From: Amphibalanus amphitrite
Lineage: Eukaryota; Arthropoda; Thecostraca; Balanomorpha; Balanidae
DNA length: 64,000 nucleotides
Assembly (NCBI RefSeq): GCF_019059575.1
Contig: NW_024882200.1
Location: 186,001 to 250,000 of the forward strand
Direction of reading: 5' to 3'
The notes below the pieces were generated by a model. It saw only the letters and a program-made list of their open reading frames with translations, was not told the origin of the DNA and did not search any database. Every line of letters begins with the position of its first letter. Position 1 is the stretch's first letter. Shown here piece by piece: positions 13,644 to 24,924 of the stretch. The translations under genes were made by a program, and so were the position numbers.

Positions 13644-16490
13644 TTGGGCTCACCACTCAAAATATTACCCAAACTGAGTTGCGTTTACAAGTGATGCGTT
13701 TGGATCAGACTTTTCGACCAGACACCCCGTCACCAGCCCGCACTGTGGTGGGACGTCACCAACCAGGTCGCCGTCACCACGTCACCATCGGCAGTCGATC
13801 TCCTCCTCTCCCATCGGATCCCACACCTGCGACGTTAACCGGCAGCCTTTCGCAGCCGTCAGCCAAACCAACACCGCGCTCCCCCCCCCTCGCCGCTTAT
13901 TGCTAATTGAAGCTGGGCGCGCCAGTCGCGAGAAGCCGCCCTCCCCGTCACCGCCGTCGTCTTTGCAGGCGGCCGCTCCCCCGATGCTTCCGTCGTCTTC
14001 GACGCGACGCGAGATTACCGAGTTAATTGACGCGTAACGGCCGCGTCGTGTCGCGGCCCCCCGGGAGCGCGCCCCGTCGCAGACGACGATTGGTGAGGAG
14101 TCACAACTACAGAGGGGCCGGCGCCGATGGTTCCTTAGAGGGATGATAAGGTAGAGCCAAAGGCAGCGATGCAAGTCAGACCTACGAGTTTCCAGAGCCA
14201 AGGCATGCTCACCGGTTTCCTCTATGAAAAATCGAAAATATCAGCGTCATAGAAAGCGCGGACTTTTTGACTCACCCATCCAATGCGCAACTTTGGAGTC
14301 TGCAGAATGCAAGTCAGTTAGATCCATTGTCATGGGTTATAATGCACTTCAAACATCAACGTGTGCCATTCTGATAGAACCAAACTCAGCTCAGCCTCAC
14401 AACCATCGTCTTTCATTTCAAAGCAAAATGGAGTGCAGCCATTGCAGATCATCAAAACGAGCAAGTGCAATGCCGATCCAGGGTTTGAATATTTAACCAG
14501 TCATCATTCAAGAATATTATACATTTTCAAATTCAAATCCTCCAGACCATATAGGCCATTAGCATGATCAAATGAAATCGGCTAAACGGACGTGCTACAA
14601 AATTGTTAATTTTCCTGAGAGCATTACGGAGGGAAATACCTACATTGACAGCTCCGCAAAACTCGACGGCTGAAATACCGGAAAAGCCTATTAGGATCAC
14701 AGCTGAACTATGCTGGCAAATTAAAATGGAGTGTCACAATGTAGGCGTGGTTGCCGGTTGGCTATGGTGCTAGTCAACAGCCAATAACTTTAATACGGTT
14801 TTGGCACTATACCATTGAATCTTCTCTGAACGCATTTGCCGAGTAAACTAAGCATAAGAGAACTGAGATGGATCCCTACTAGTTTATCCAAATTAATTAT
14901 CGATACATATGCGTCCCACGCAGGTAACATTAAATGGCTCATATTTTACTTATACGGCTCCCTCTCTCCTTCCTTTCCTCTCACTTTGCCCTCACTCTCG
15001 CTCTCTCTCCCCTTAGTCCCATCTCTCTCACCAGAATAGACGATCTAATTGTTCGTCAGCAGCGCTGCAATTGGCCCCTAACCAGCTAATCGGCTTAATT
15101 TTTGGAACATCAGACTGCAATTTCCAGCTATCGAGAGCCGTTAATTAGCGATCAAAGCGGAGACTTTGCGCGGCTGTCTGGAGAAGTTTGGGCCCAGCCT
15201 GCTGTCGTCGGGCCGAGTCGAGCAGGGGCTCACTTCCGGTTGGAGTAAAAGAAGGGACTTCGTCAGCAAGAGTTTCGCACGTTCGTAGGAGTTCGGTGAA
15301 ACTCATTTTCGGGAGTTGGAACAAACCCATTGAACTGCTGTGCGGGCAAAGTAGGGCAAAATTGGGAGTACCTGTGGGATGAATGAGAATATGACAGATC
15401 CGATTACCTGCGACTTATTCACGACTGAGTTAAGCGCTTGTTTCCATTTTTCTTATTTAAACATAACGTTTAGAATAGGCATTACATTCGTTAGCCAATA
15501 TTACGTGTTTCCGGCACGTCCTCGCATTTCAGCGAAGCAGTGCACCGACAAACGTCTGCTAGTTACTTTGGCTATCACAAACATTCCACACCGCTGCAAT
15601 AAGCAGGCGAACGTGTAGTGCATTCATTTTTTCGCTCAGGAATCTATTGCATAAGGTGTGGAGCACAGACGTCATTACGTTCTTAGAAAACTAACGGGTC
15701 ACAGTGCCGATAAAGCGTTCCAAACCTTATGTCATGCATCATCCAGCGTAATCATAAGGCTGGGCTCGGGTGACGTATGACTTATCTCGGCCAGACCTAG
15801 CTGTCCTTGTCAAAAGGTGGTCCACATTTCCTCCTAACAGGCGACATTGCTTTGATGCAGACGAGTTGGGCTATAACTCCTCTTTTTCATACTTTTTGCG
15901 CGAAACTTGGACGACTTGCACGCATCCTCAACCATTCATAGCTCGATTTGAAAGGTATCCACAAAGTGAAAATTTCGTAGGCCTTCATCATACACAAACG
16001 GTATGCATCAGGGAGCAAAACCCATACCGATACTGGATATACCAACACTTACCGCTTTTTTCTGGTCTACCTTACATTGCTTAAAGTTCCAACTGCTAAT
16101 ATACGCACCACGTGTCTCCCTCCTTTGGCCGTGTAGTGGTCTGCCGTCGTAGGCCGTGGTCACAAGCCGACGTGGACCGACCCTTCCCACGGCTCTCCCG
16201 GCGGGCGGTACGCATATCTGATGGTCTCACTCCGTCCAGTGGCCAGGTCGATGGGTCCAGGGCGACGCCCTGCACCGACCACGGCCCAGTTACGGTCATA
16301 TCGGACCGGAACCACTGAGACACCTATAGGAGTGGGACGTTGATTGGTATGGTATACAAGGCGCTATTACCGATGATGGCTCATTAGTTGTGATTTGATA
16401 TGATCAGTGGAACGCTATAAAGCTGTGGACATCAGTCATCAAAGCAAATCAGTCAAAGATATTTCAGTTCTGCCGCCCCAAAAGAATCAG
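13644..16490. other. intronic sequence without a recognised gene
   Basis: Mixed CpG-rich (13700-14150) and AT-rich DNA. A pyrimidine-rich C/T tract at about 14955-15035 ends in CTCACCAG, which resembles a plus-strand splice acceptor, but the sequence after it soon hits stops. I see no gene. Confidence 0.5.
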
Positions 16491-16519
16491 TCCTACCACC
16501 CACAAACGTCTGTCCCTCC

Positions 16520-16870
16520 GCCCTCCCCGTCCATCCGTCCATCCGTCCGTCCGTCCGTCCGTCTATCCATTAATCCTTCCGTCCGTCTGTCCTCTCCCGT
16601 TCGTTCGTTCGTTCGTTCGTTCAACCGTTCGTTCGTTCGTTCGTTCGTTCGTTCGTTCGTTCGTTCGTTCGTTCGTTCGTTCGTTCGTTCGTTCGTTCGT
16701 TCGTTCGTTCGTTCGTTCGTTCGTTCGTTCGTTCGTTCGTTCGTTCGTTCGTTCGTTCGTTCGTCCGTCCGTCCGTCCGTCCGTCCGTCCGTCCGTCCGT
16801 CCGTCCGTCCGTCCGTCCGTCCGTCCGTCCGTCCGTCCGTTCGTCTGTCCTCTCCGTCCGTCCGTCCGTT
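16520..16870. repeat. compound tetranucleotide microsatellite (GTCC)n-(GTTC)n-(GTCC)n
   Basis: A perfect or near-perfect GTTC run extends from about 16600 to 16762 and is followed by a GTCC run to about 16840. Shorter GTCC runs and degenerate copies flank both sides. Because a 4-base unit without stop codons reads open in all frames, it creates long spurious open frames on both strands (repeating Phe-Val-Arg-Ser on plus and Asn-Glu-Arg-Thr on minus). These are not genes. Confidence 0.97.
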
Positions 16871-18134
16871 TGTCCGCCTCCCTGACCAGTGGCCACCTGG
16901 CCATACCTCCGCACTGTCGGCGCGCCCATCACACCACCGTGAACTACCGTCCTCGGCAGCACATAGCTGTGTCCGTCCCGCCGCCGCTCCGTGACAGATG
17001 TAACATGACCGGCCTGGGAGCGGTGGGCCCGCGGCCCGTGTCCACTCCTGACCGTGCCACCGACGGCGTTTGTCCCGTCTGTCGCGGAGTCGCCACAAAA
17101 ACGACTCAAAAACGCGGCCCGAGCCGACACCGGGCGGCGGCGCGGCGGGGGTGCGCGGTATGCATGAGCGCGGCCGGCGGTGACGGCCACTTCGTCTGAC
17201 CGCCTGCGACGGCTGTGTACGGCGTATATCAGCGAGTCAGTCCGCTACCGGGCACCCACTCAGAGACCGGGTGACATGGCTACTGGGCATGGCACAACAG
17301 CGACGGCGAGACAACTGAGAATGTGGGCGGAGACTGAAACAAACAAGGTGTGTCAGTCTTTTACACTCAACTATTGAGCGCGCTCAGAACAAACTCACTA
17401 TCTGAAGATAATCTGGAGATCTGATATGTCATGAGAGATTCATGAATATCCCACGTCAAGATAAACTGCCTTGCTATTTTAAATCACCATTCAAAAACCA
17501 CTTGGGAACAGGTTCGGAGTGCATTCCGTGGCTCAGGTGCGGCGCTGGGCGCGGCTGCTGGGCTCGGCTCCGGCCGCTGATCTAATTCTCCGGCCGATAG
17601 ACATGGCGACTGGCGGAGATAGCGCCGCCGTCCTGAGTCACCGCACGTCATAGGACCGCAGGAGATGGTCCAGAGATACTGATCCGAGTCGGGATGTACC
17701 GCGGGATTCACGGGGGATGAAGTGCAAAATAGGAGCAATCGAGAGCAGGCTGTAGCAATTAGCATGACGCCGTGAAAACTCAAACACCCGCAGAAATGAG
17801 AGGAGCTGGGCTGTACAGTATGACAAACAGACAAAATTAAGACTCAGTCGTCAGCTACTCAGCTAAATAAAGAGCAAGAGCCACGAAAGAAACTTTCAAG
17901 CCTACCAGACCCGCCTTCGCCACTGCACTCCACGGCACCCAATCAGTGGCTACCGGCTAGCTCGGCGATTCCGGGCAGCTCTCTGTGTCCAATTACGGTC
18001 GCAATGGCCACCGACCGGTGTTAGCCCTAACTGGCCGGCTAATCTCCGTGCCCGGCGTCACAACAACACACAACAAACACGCAGAGATAGAAACGGTGAA
18101 AACAGTCGACACACTGCCGACCGGCAACGGTACG
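16871..18134. other. intronic sequence without a recognised gene
   Basis: CpG-rich at 16880-17320 and AT-richer afterwards. No coding or RNA gene is recognisable. Confidence 0.5.
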
Positions 18135-18137
18135 GCT

Positions 18138-18335
18138 GGGGGAGAGGAGAGGAGAGGAGAGGAGAGGAGAGGAGAGGAGAGGAGAGGAGAGGAGAGGAGA
18201 GGAGAGGAGAGGAGAGGTGAGGAGAGGAGAGGAGAGGAGAGGAGAGGAGAGGAGAGCAGAGCAGAGGAGAGGAGAGGAGAGGAGAGGAGAGCAGAGGAGA
18301 GCAGAGCAGAGCAGAGCAGAGCAGAGCAGAGTAGA
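18138..18335. repeat. pentanucleotide microsatellite (GGAGA)n passing into (GCAGA)n
   Basis: A near-perfect GGAGA repeat runs from about 18138 to 18255. It then alternates with GCAGA variants, ending in a GCAGA run at about 18296-18330. The purine/pyrimidine strand asymmetry is complete. The variants are clustered rather than scattered, which suggests secondary expansion of a mutated unit. The open frames through it (Glu/Arg-rich on plus, Ser/Leu-rich on minus) are artefacts of the repeat. Confidence 0.97.
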
Positions 18336-21300
18336 GGAGAGGAGACGAGAGGAGAGAAGAGCGGAGAGATGAGAGAAGAAGAGAGCAGAATAGATGATGA
18401 TGAAATGAATGGAGGAGAGATGCTCTTCAATCCATCATCAGTTACAACACATGCTGGCATTAAAAGCTCCGTTCACCGATGACCTAGCCCCGCTCCGGTT
18501 TCCCCAGCCCCAGCCGTTGCGATCGCAGCGCCACCTACCCTCCCCGAGAGTCGACCCTCCCCGGTCTCCTATCCCTCCGTGCCGCTCGCATACAAATCGG
18601 ACCCGCGTGCCGCGCCTCCTCCTGCAATGAGTGCGATCCTCAGCGTTCAGCCCACTGTGTACCGAACCGAGCTATACATCATCAGGAACACATCGCACGA
18701 CACGACGGACCACATTTTTGACACGACGCTCGCATGCGCCAATTACACGGCCGTGCTATCGAGCGCGGAAGGCACCGGCGAGAGTTCGGTAATCAGCCGC
18801 CTGCAGGGCCGTCGCGCTGGCTATCGTCTCATCGGCGCGTGTATTTGCCGTAGATCGAGCGACACGATACATACAAAACGTTTGCAAAATACTCCCCCGA
18901 TCTTCGGCGTGTTTTACATTCATTAAAGTGTTGATGTTTTGCTCTTTTAGGAGGATTTTTTTCCAGAGCTGTCGTCATTATTTGACAAGCAATGTAACGA
19001 TAGCGAATCAGCCATTTTGTAGGTCGATAGCATCGGACGACGTCAGAAATGTTGACAACTTATTGCAAAAACCATAGTCTACGTATTGACTGTTTCCAAG
19101 GAGAGAAAGATTCCCTAAGGATCGCCCCACTGCTGTCGGCTTAGCCTCGTTCCAATCTTTGATATATGGGAAACAGTACACTGAATCTTGTAACGGGATT
19201 GCGCTCCGTATAAAAAACCAGACTGCAGATTAATTTACAAGGATCAATACTAGTACAGTTTCACGGGAAAGATATCAGACTTAGCAAAACAACACGACAG
19301 GAATCGCCGGTTACACACTTTTTGCGATGAACCGCTTAGGATCGCCTTTGTGCCAACATGATTGATCGTTTGCCTGTCAAAGACGAACAGGCCTGCTCGA
19401 CCAAATGGGAACGTGTTAACCAGAAGCGAACAGCCAATCTTTGACGTGAATCAACTTCTCAAGAAGACTGATCGGTTCTGCTGTGAGGAAATGAACTGAA
19501 CGACACGAGACTTGAACCGTCAGCATTGGTTCGACAAAACATCATTCAATTAGTGGCACACTGATTTTGATTTTAAGTGACCCTATGTGCGTTTTTATGC
19601 CACTTGGTGTTCGAAACAATCAGTAGATGGAAGCCTCTAAATCGGTAGAGCTCATTCGGTAAAACCCGCCCGCTGGTAGCTGTCGGCTAAGTTCTGTCAG
19701 TCGCCTATTGACTAGAGATCACCGGCTGATAGCACAGCATGGCGTCATAATGACGTCACAACGACACCGCACCGCTCATCAGCGCAGCATTCCTAATGAG
19801 TGTTTGAACAATCTCCAAATGAACAAAATCGACCGGTGCTGGAATACAGGGGTATTGACGTAGCTAAAAAGTTACGACGGTGGAAAATAACAGTGTTGAA
19901 ATTCTACCTCAGAAATAAAACGGACTGGAGACAGGCGTATCGTGTATTGTTCTGTGTGACCAAGCGCAGCCGCAATGGCTCTTTCAGTATCAAACATGAA
20001 AGGAGAATCGAATGGTTTTAAAGGTTGGACGTTTAGATGAGCTTGTGACAAAATAATTATTGTAATTTCGTGACTTTAAAATTGCTCACACCAGTTCGAT
20101 TCATTTTAAAACGATACAAAAGTGGCTTTTGAATAATTCTTCTAATAACGTGAATCAAAGTTTCAAAATTCAAAAAGCCTGTTTGAACTTAGCCATCTTT
20201 TACTGCCAAGTGTCATATGTAGTGACAAAATGACCGGAGTTCAGTTGTCACTTGTCCCACGTTAATTTCTCTCATCCAGCGCCCATTGCTAACGATATAG
20301 CACCACATGATGGCTTTCGGTGGCAATCAAAGTGTGAAGGTCTGAGCTCATCCGAGCATGTCACTGTTGCCGAGGGCACTCAATGAGATGCTAAACCTGT
20401 AATCACCCCAACATGACACCGCATCAGCCTTCTAGGAAAATTCTAACGTCACAGCATGACGATATTATGACGGTCAACGATATAAAGATTTATTCACAAA
20501 AACGGCTCTATTGTTGGAACCGGAGCCGCTCTAAGCCTGTTGTTTCAGATGGCGTCAGAGAGCACCGAACCGGGTCCTCGGTTTATCGGGCCCACATGAC
20601 GCTGCGACCGAGCACAGGGAGGGTTCCGTGGGGTATTTACCGTGCAAGGGCCAGTCGAAGTCGGCCATGTGAACTGATCCAGCGATCATCAGTCGTCGTC
20701 ACGGAGTCCAGAGTGATAATCTCAGCCACAGCCGAGGAGCAGAGTGGAGCTGTGCCGGCATCTCATCAAACAAAACGCTACGAAGGCAGTCAGACAGAGC
20801 TGCCGTTCATTGAGATATGATAACCTGGCACAAGTTCGAGGGCCAAAATACTCAGCTTCTGCCAAGCCTTTGCCATTCTCAGCCACACTCCAGCCCTGTA
20901 TGTCACCTGCAGTGCCACACCAGTGTCTCCACCTGTGTGTCACCACCCATCCAGTCCGGTACACCACCGACTGTAACCACCCCTATATGTCACCACCTCT
21001 CAGCTCTCTGTGCCACCCCCGTGCCCCGTGTGCGACCAACGCGTGCTACTGGGTCCACCGCGCAGCGTCGCTGTCGCCAGTTAGCGCGCTCTAATTGACG
21101 TCTACGACCCAATAGCTGATGGAGCCGATACAGCACCGGCCCACCGGGGCAGCTGGCACTAACGGCCTATTCTTATCAATTTACGGGACGGATCGTAATA
21201 CGGGACCGGCAGCAGAGCGTGGGAGCCGGGTACTTACTTCATACGGAGAGAGGAGAGAGGACGGAGAGATAGGAGGGAGAGAGCAGAGGGATGAGGTAGT

Positions 21301-22700
21301 GCCGGATGTAGAGCACAGCGATGTACCTATGCCGAACAGAGACTGTGTGGCGGTTGGCTGTCACATGCAATGGGCGAGGGTTCCAACCAATAGTCTACAA
21401 AGCATGCAAATATATGAAAATATGTTTACCCTCTTCGGCTCAGCTCAGTTCAATACAGGGCTCGTCTCAAACAGAGACGAGCCAAGAAGTGTTTTCAAGA
21501 AGTGTTTTCAGTTGGAACAGGTGCCCCAAATTTTTTTAACGGCAAGCCTTTTCAATGTTACATCTTCGCGTTCCGTTTCATTGTGTTACTTTCCATTATC
21601 TCTGGAATGGTATGCGCGATTGCTTGGAGAGCCAAAAATGCCAAAAACTCTTTTCGAAGATTGATACCAGATCCGGCCGCAGTCTCGCTTTAATCCCCTG
21701 GATTTCGATCCAACTAACTCCTCGCTTTTTTCGTTCTCGTCACTCCTATCGTTTCTTCAGCCCCTCCCCCGTATAATTCACTTGAGTCCTAAGTCAAGTT
21801 CTACTCTGGTCCCAGTTTCAACCTGACCCCAGCTCCACTTCTTGGTCTCCGCCGCCCTCCTATGACCCCAGCTCCAGCCCCCCCCCCTCCCCCCTCGGTT
21901 CCATTGCGGGCTCAGTTCCGGCGGCCACTGCGGTGCCGGTCGCCCAGGGCAGCTCGACTCTCCAATAACCCGCCGCCAACCGGCTGTCATAAGTTGCGGT
22001 GCCCAAATGAAAAGCCGCGATGAAGCGAGCCACATGTCTGCAATAGCGGCATTAATTGACACAAATGACCAATTTGAGCAAATAACGGTGCTGGCTGGGC
22101 GGGGCGGCGGCGCTGCGGCCTCTGGCGGCCGGCCATCGGCGCCGCCGGACGCCAGTATTTGTCATCGCCGGCCGCAGCTGGCCAAATAACAGCCGCCGGC
22201 CAGCGGCCGATATGAGACGGCTCCACCGGGACCGCCGCCGCCGCCGCCCGGCAGCGCCCACACGCGCAACCACCGCCCGCCCAGGACCGCCCCGCCCAGC
22301 CCGAGATGGCCGCCGGCAGCAGTTTTAACAATCTGGATCGGCCAGACAGACCTTCGCGCCGCAGAGACGATGAAACTGCACAGTGGATGCAGAAGAGCTT
22401 CAAAAATCTCGATTAAACCTTTGGCGAATTGATTAAATACCAAGTCGTACATATTACACATAACTGAATCAGCATAATCGTAGAAAAAAATATAATACAC
22501 GAGCTAAAAGGACGGACGCAAGACACACGGACATAACCATGCCATTCTTCTGAACAACGCCGACGACACGACCCCAAGGCTCCAGACTCGACTCGCTACA
22601 GTTGGATGTTGTGCCGCTGGAAAACTGGATGCTGTTGCAGTGAATGACTGGATGATGCACAGTTGACCTCTTGGACTTTATATTTTTCCCATCTGATAAA
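18336..22700. other. intronic sequence without a recognised gene
   Basis: Mostly AT-rich, with CpG-rich islands at 20520-20800 and 22050-22330. A plus-strand open frame of 181 codons (21119-21664) matches nothing I know and contains a perfect 10-bp hairpin and a 13-bp tandem repeat (reported separately). I do not call it a gene. Confidence 0.5.
21459..21509. repeat. perfect hairpin followed by a 13-bp direct repeat
   Basis: GGCTCGTCTC (21459-21468) and GAGACGAGCC (21474-21483) form a perfect 10-bp stem around the loop AAACA. Immediately after it, AAGAAGTGTTTTC occurs twice in tandem (21484-21496 and 21497-21509). No function can be assigned. Confidence 0.8.
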
Positions 22701-22705
22701 TCATT

Positions 22706-22741
22706 GGTCACCGGTCACCGGTCACCGGTCACCGGTCACCA
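22706..22741. repeat. 7-bp tandem repeat (GGTCACC, about 5 copies)
   Basis: Five consecutive copies of GGTCACC. Each unit is itself a palindrome with a one-base centre, so the run reads the same on both strands. Further isolated GGTCACC copies lie downstream (22752 and near 24338). Confidence 0.9.
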
Positions 22742-24797
22742 ATCCCGGCAAGGTCACCAGCTCACGATATCACCGGCCGGTGGCGGGCACACCCGACCGT
22801 CCCACCGTCCGGCCATCCGACAGCACTAAGTCACCGGCGCCGGCCTGAATAGAGGCGTCAGCGACACCACCTGATAACGTTTGATGCATTGCATTCCGCA
22901 CAATCGTTGCGCGATTTATGCGCGCCGCGACACAATGCGAGCGGCTTATTTACTGGCGCGGATCGGGGCAGGGGTCGGACGCGTGGCCGGCGCTCCGAGC
23001 GGGTGCCTCCCGCCGCCCCAGCGGAGCGGTTAATGATGATCTACGGCCGCAGGTAATTATGCACTATAGATGTATGTATGTTCAGGTGGGTTTCCGAGAG
23101 GCTTCAGCCACCGGCTGCGGGGGCGGCACTACCGAGAAGGTGTGCCCGTTCAGGGGGTGAGGGGGGCGGACCAGCTGCAGCAATGGGGAGGTTCTGCCCT
23201 AACCAGGTAACTTGTGCTGCCCTAATCAGTTAACGACCGGGTTAGAATAGTCGCCCGCCGGGAAACGAGTCTGATCTTACTGGCCACGAACAAAAGATGT
23301 GAACTCTGAACGTAGAAGAGGTTGGATCCACGAATGTTGTAATAGGTGCGTTATTACTCAAGACACCTCAGTCCTTACTGAAGTGAAAACGTGCTTTGTT
23401 AATAGAGCATTTCGAAAGCCGATATAAGCATGGTGCGGGATATAAGATCGCTTGCTCATGCCCAGTCCCCGGAAGAAAAGACAGCATTTGACATGCATCC
23501 CATCATATTTTATGACAATGATCTACATTTATCCAAATAAATAGAACTTTTCCTTTACTGCGATTTAAAAGTTCAATGCACATTTCATAGTGCACAGTGC
23601 ACACTTCTCCCATAACGAAAAAAAATCTAAAAATTAGCACTCGCCGTACTAAGTACCACAGTACCAATCTTTGGTGTCAAGCCTCAATAGATCAACAAAA
23701 TGTATCCCACTCCGAGCATTAACTCACTCAGCAAATACATGCGGCATGAGCCGTGCTGTCGAACACAAAAACCCTCTAGACGCCCGCTGCCACTCTGTGA
23801 CCCGCCGTCGGGACCGGATCCAGGCAGAGTCCGGGTCCGGCCGGACCAATGCCGCGACATTGCCAGAGATGTCCGACTGCAGGCACGCTCCTCACATATG
23901 CACGCCGCCATAAATTGCCAGCCGCGTCCCCGGACCGCTGATCTATCGACCTCAGAGGAAAACTGTTTTCAGTATTCATTCCTTCGCGCTGTCTCTGCTA
24001 TTTACGACTTGTATTCATTTGGTTCCATTGAGAAAAAGATGGCGAGTAAATCATTGTGATGGGATGACACACGGTCTCTGGGCAGGAGCGAGGTCCGCCG
24101 GCCCGTGGTCGGCGTTTTCTGGTGGTAGCACCGGCAATGCGGAGACCGGAGCCGGCGGAGGAGGTCGGATAGATGGCGCCACCAACCGGGACCGGACCGA
24201 TCACCGATCACCGGACGGATTACAGACACTTCGAGGGTCTCAAGCAAACATTTACGTTTGGTTACCGAGATGGTGGAGTTTGGCGGGGGCTGACGGCCAC
24301 TGCACACTGATCCGCGGAGTTGTCACCACCGGTCAATGGTCACCAATACCCACCAGGCTTGAGCAAATCCAGATTGGTATGTACCACAGAATTTGAACCT
24401 TTTCCGAGCTTCAAGGCGATTGCGGGACTTGGCTAACTTATAAACCATCGAACTTCAGGTCCGAGCATCCGCACCAAATTCATAAAAAGACAAGGCACCG
24501 GCTTGCATGGCCACGTCCCGTCCCACTACACCTGCGTACTCGCGCTCATGGCTCAGCATGTTGTTCTAAAACGATGTGTATGAAAATCAACCTTTTTCAA
24601 AAGTTTTGTCGCTATGTCTTTGGAGAGGCTCTTTATATGCTGCATCGATGATCCATTACATTTGTTCCTTCTTACTAACTATAGCGAAAAAGCCAGCTTC
24701 CTATCTTCTCTGCGTAAGCATCAACCCAGAAAACTTGTGTAGAGTTTAAAAGACGATTTTCATTTATTAAAAAAAAAATTAAATGGTTGGTACTTAC
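22742..24797. other. intronic sequence flanking CUX/CASP exon 3
   Basis: CpG-rich to about 23160, AT-rich to 23700, then mixed. It contains the exon 3 donor at its right edge. No other feature is supported. Confidence 0.5.
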
Positions 24798-24924
24798 CGG
24801 GCATGTCAATCAGTTTCTTGTACACTTTGAGAAAGGCCGATTCTGCGCCTTTGCTTCTGTTCGAAAGACTGTCAACTTCAGACTGAAAACTCTTGAGCAG
24901 CGGGGCAATCATTTTGCGAACATC
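24798..24924 (-). CDS. CUX1/CASP-like: CUX/CASP coding exon 3
   Basis: This minus-strand exon encodes 42 complete codons plus one base. It reads [20 protein letters not shown] at its start and ends with a segment containing [13 protein letters not shown]. That is the conserved N-terminal block shared by vertebrate CUX1 and its alternative product CASP (known form: [32 protein letters not shown]). The acceptor is TTCCTTTTCAG and the donor is G|GTAAGTA. It starts in phase 0, matching the end of exon 2, and ends in phase 1, leaving a split Gly/Asp codon as in the vertebrate gene. The encoded region is the start of a long coiled coil. CUX proteins are nuclear transcription factors with cut repeats and a homeodomain, whereas CASP is a Golgi membrane golgin. 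These exons are shared, so the window cannot say which product is made. Confidence 0.9.

Larger units (their letters stand above)
1..24797 (-). other. CUX/CASP intron 3 (partial), no recognised exon
   Basis: This is inferred intron: exon 3 ends at 24798 with a consensus donor on the minus strand (GTAAGTA) in phase 1, and I find no sequence resembling the next cut-family exon (the coiled-coil stretch after the VYKRLID block) down to position 1. CpG-rich blocks (for example 1-560, 1650-3350, 3720-4750, 5400-5900, 6950-7930, 11200-12000, 12560-13170, 22050-22330) alternate with AT-rich stretches. Open frames in the CpG-rich blocks overlap on both strands, lack splice context and match no family I know. 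The islands could be intronic regulatory elements, but that is inference. Very long introns are common in cut-family genes. Confidence 0.6.

Noticed and set aside
16407..17190. Long open frames on both strands (195-201 codons)
   Set aside because: They are produced by the stop-free tetranucleotide microsatellite and read as simple peptide repeats.
17985..18482. Open frames of 155-165 codons on both strands
   Set aside because: They come from the GGAGA/GCAGA microsatellite and have no domain or splice context.
19611..19690. Possible tRNA-like stretch (GGTAGAGCTCATTCGG)
   Set aside because: No B box at the right distance and no cloverleaf pairing.
21119..21664. 181-codon plus-strand open frame
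   Set aside because: No recognisable domain, and it crosses a hairpin and a tandem repeat. No splice or start context supports it.
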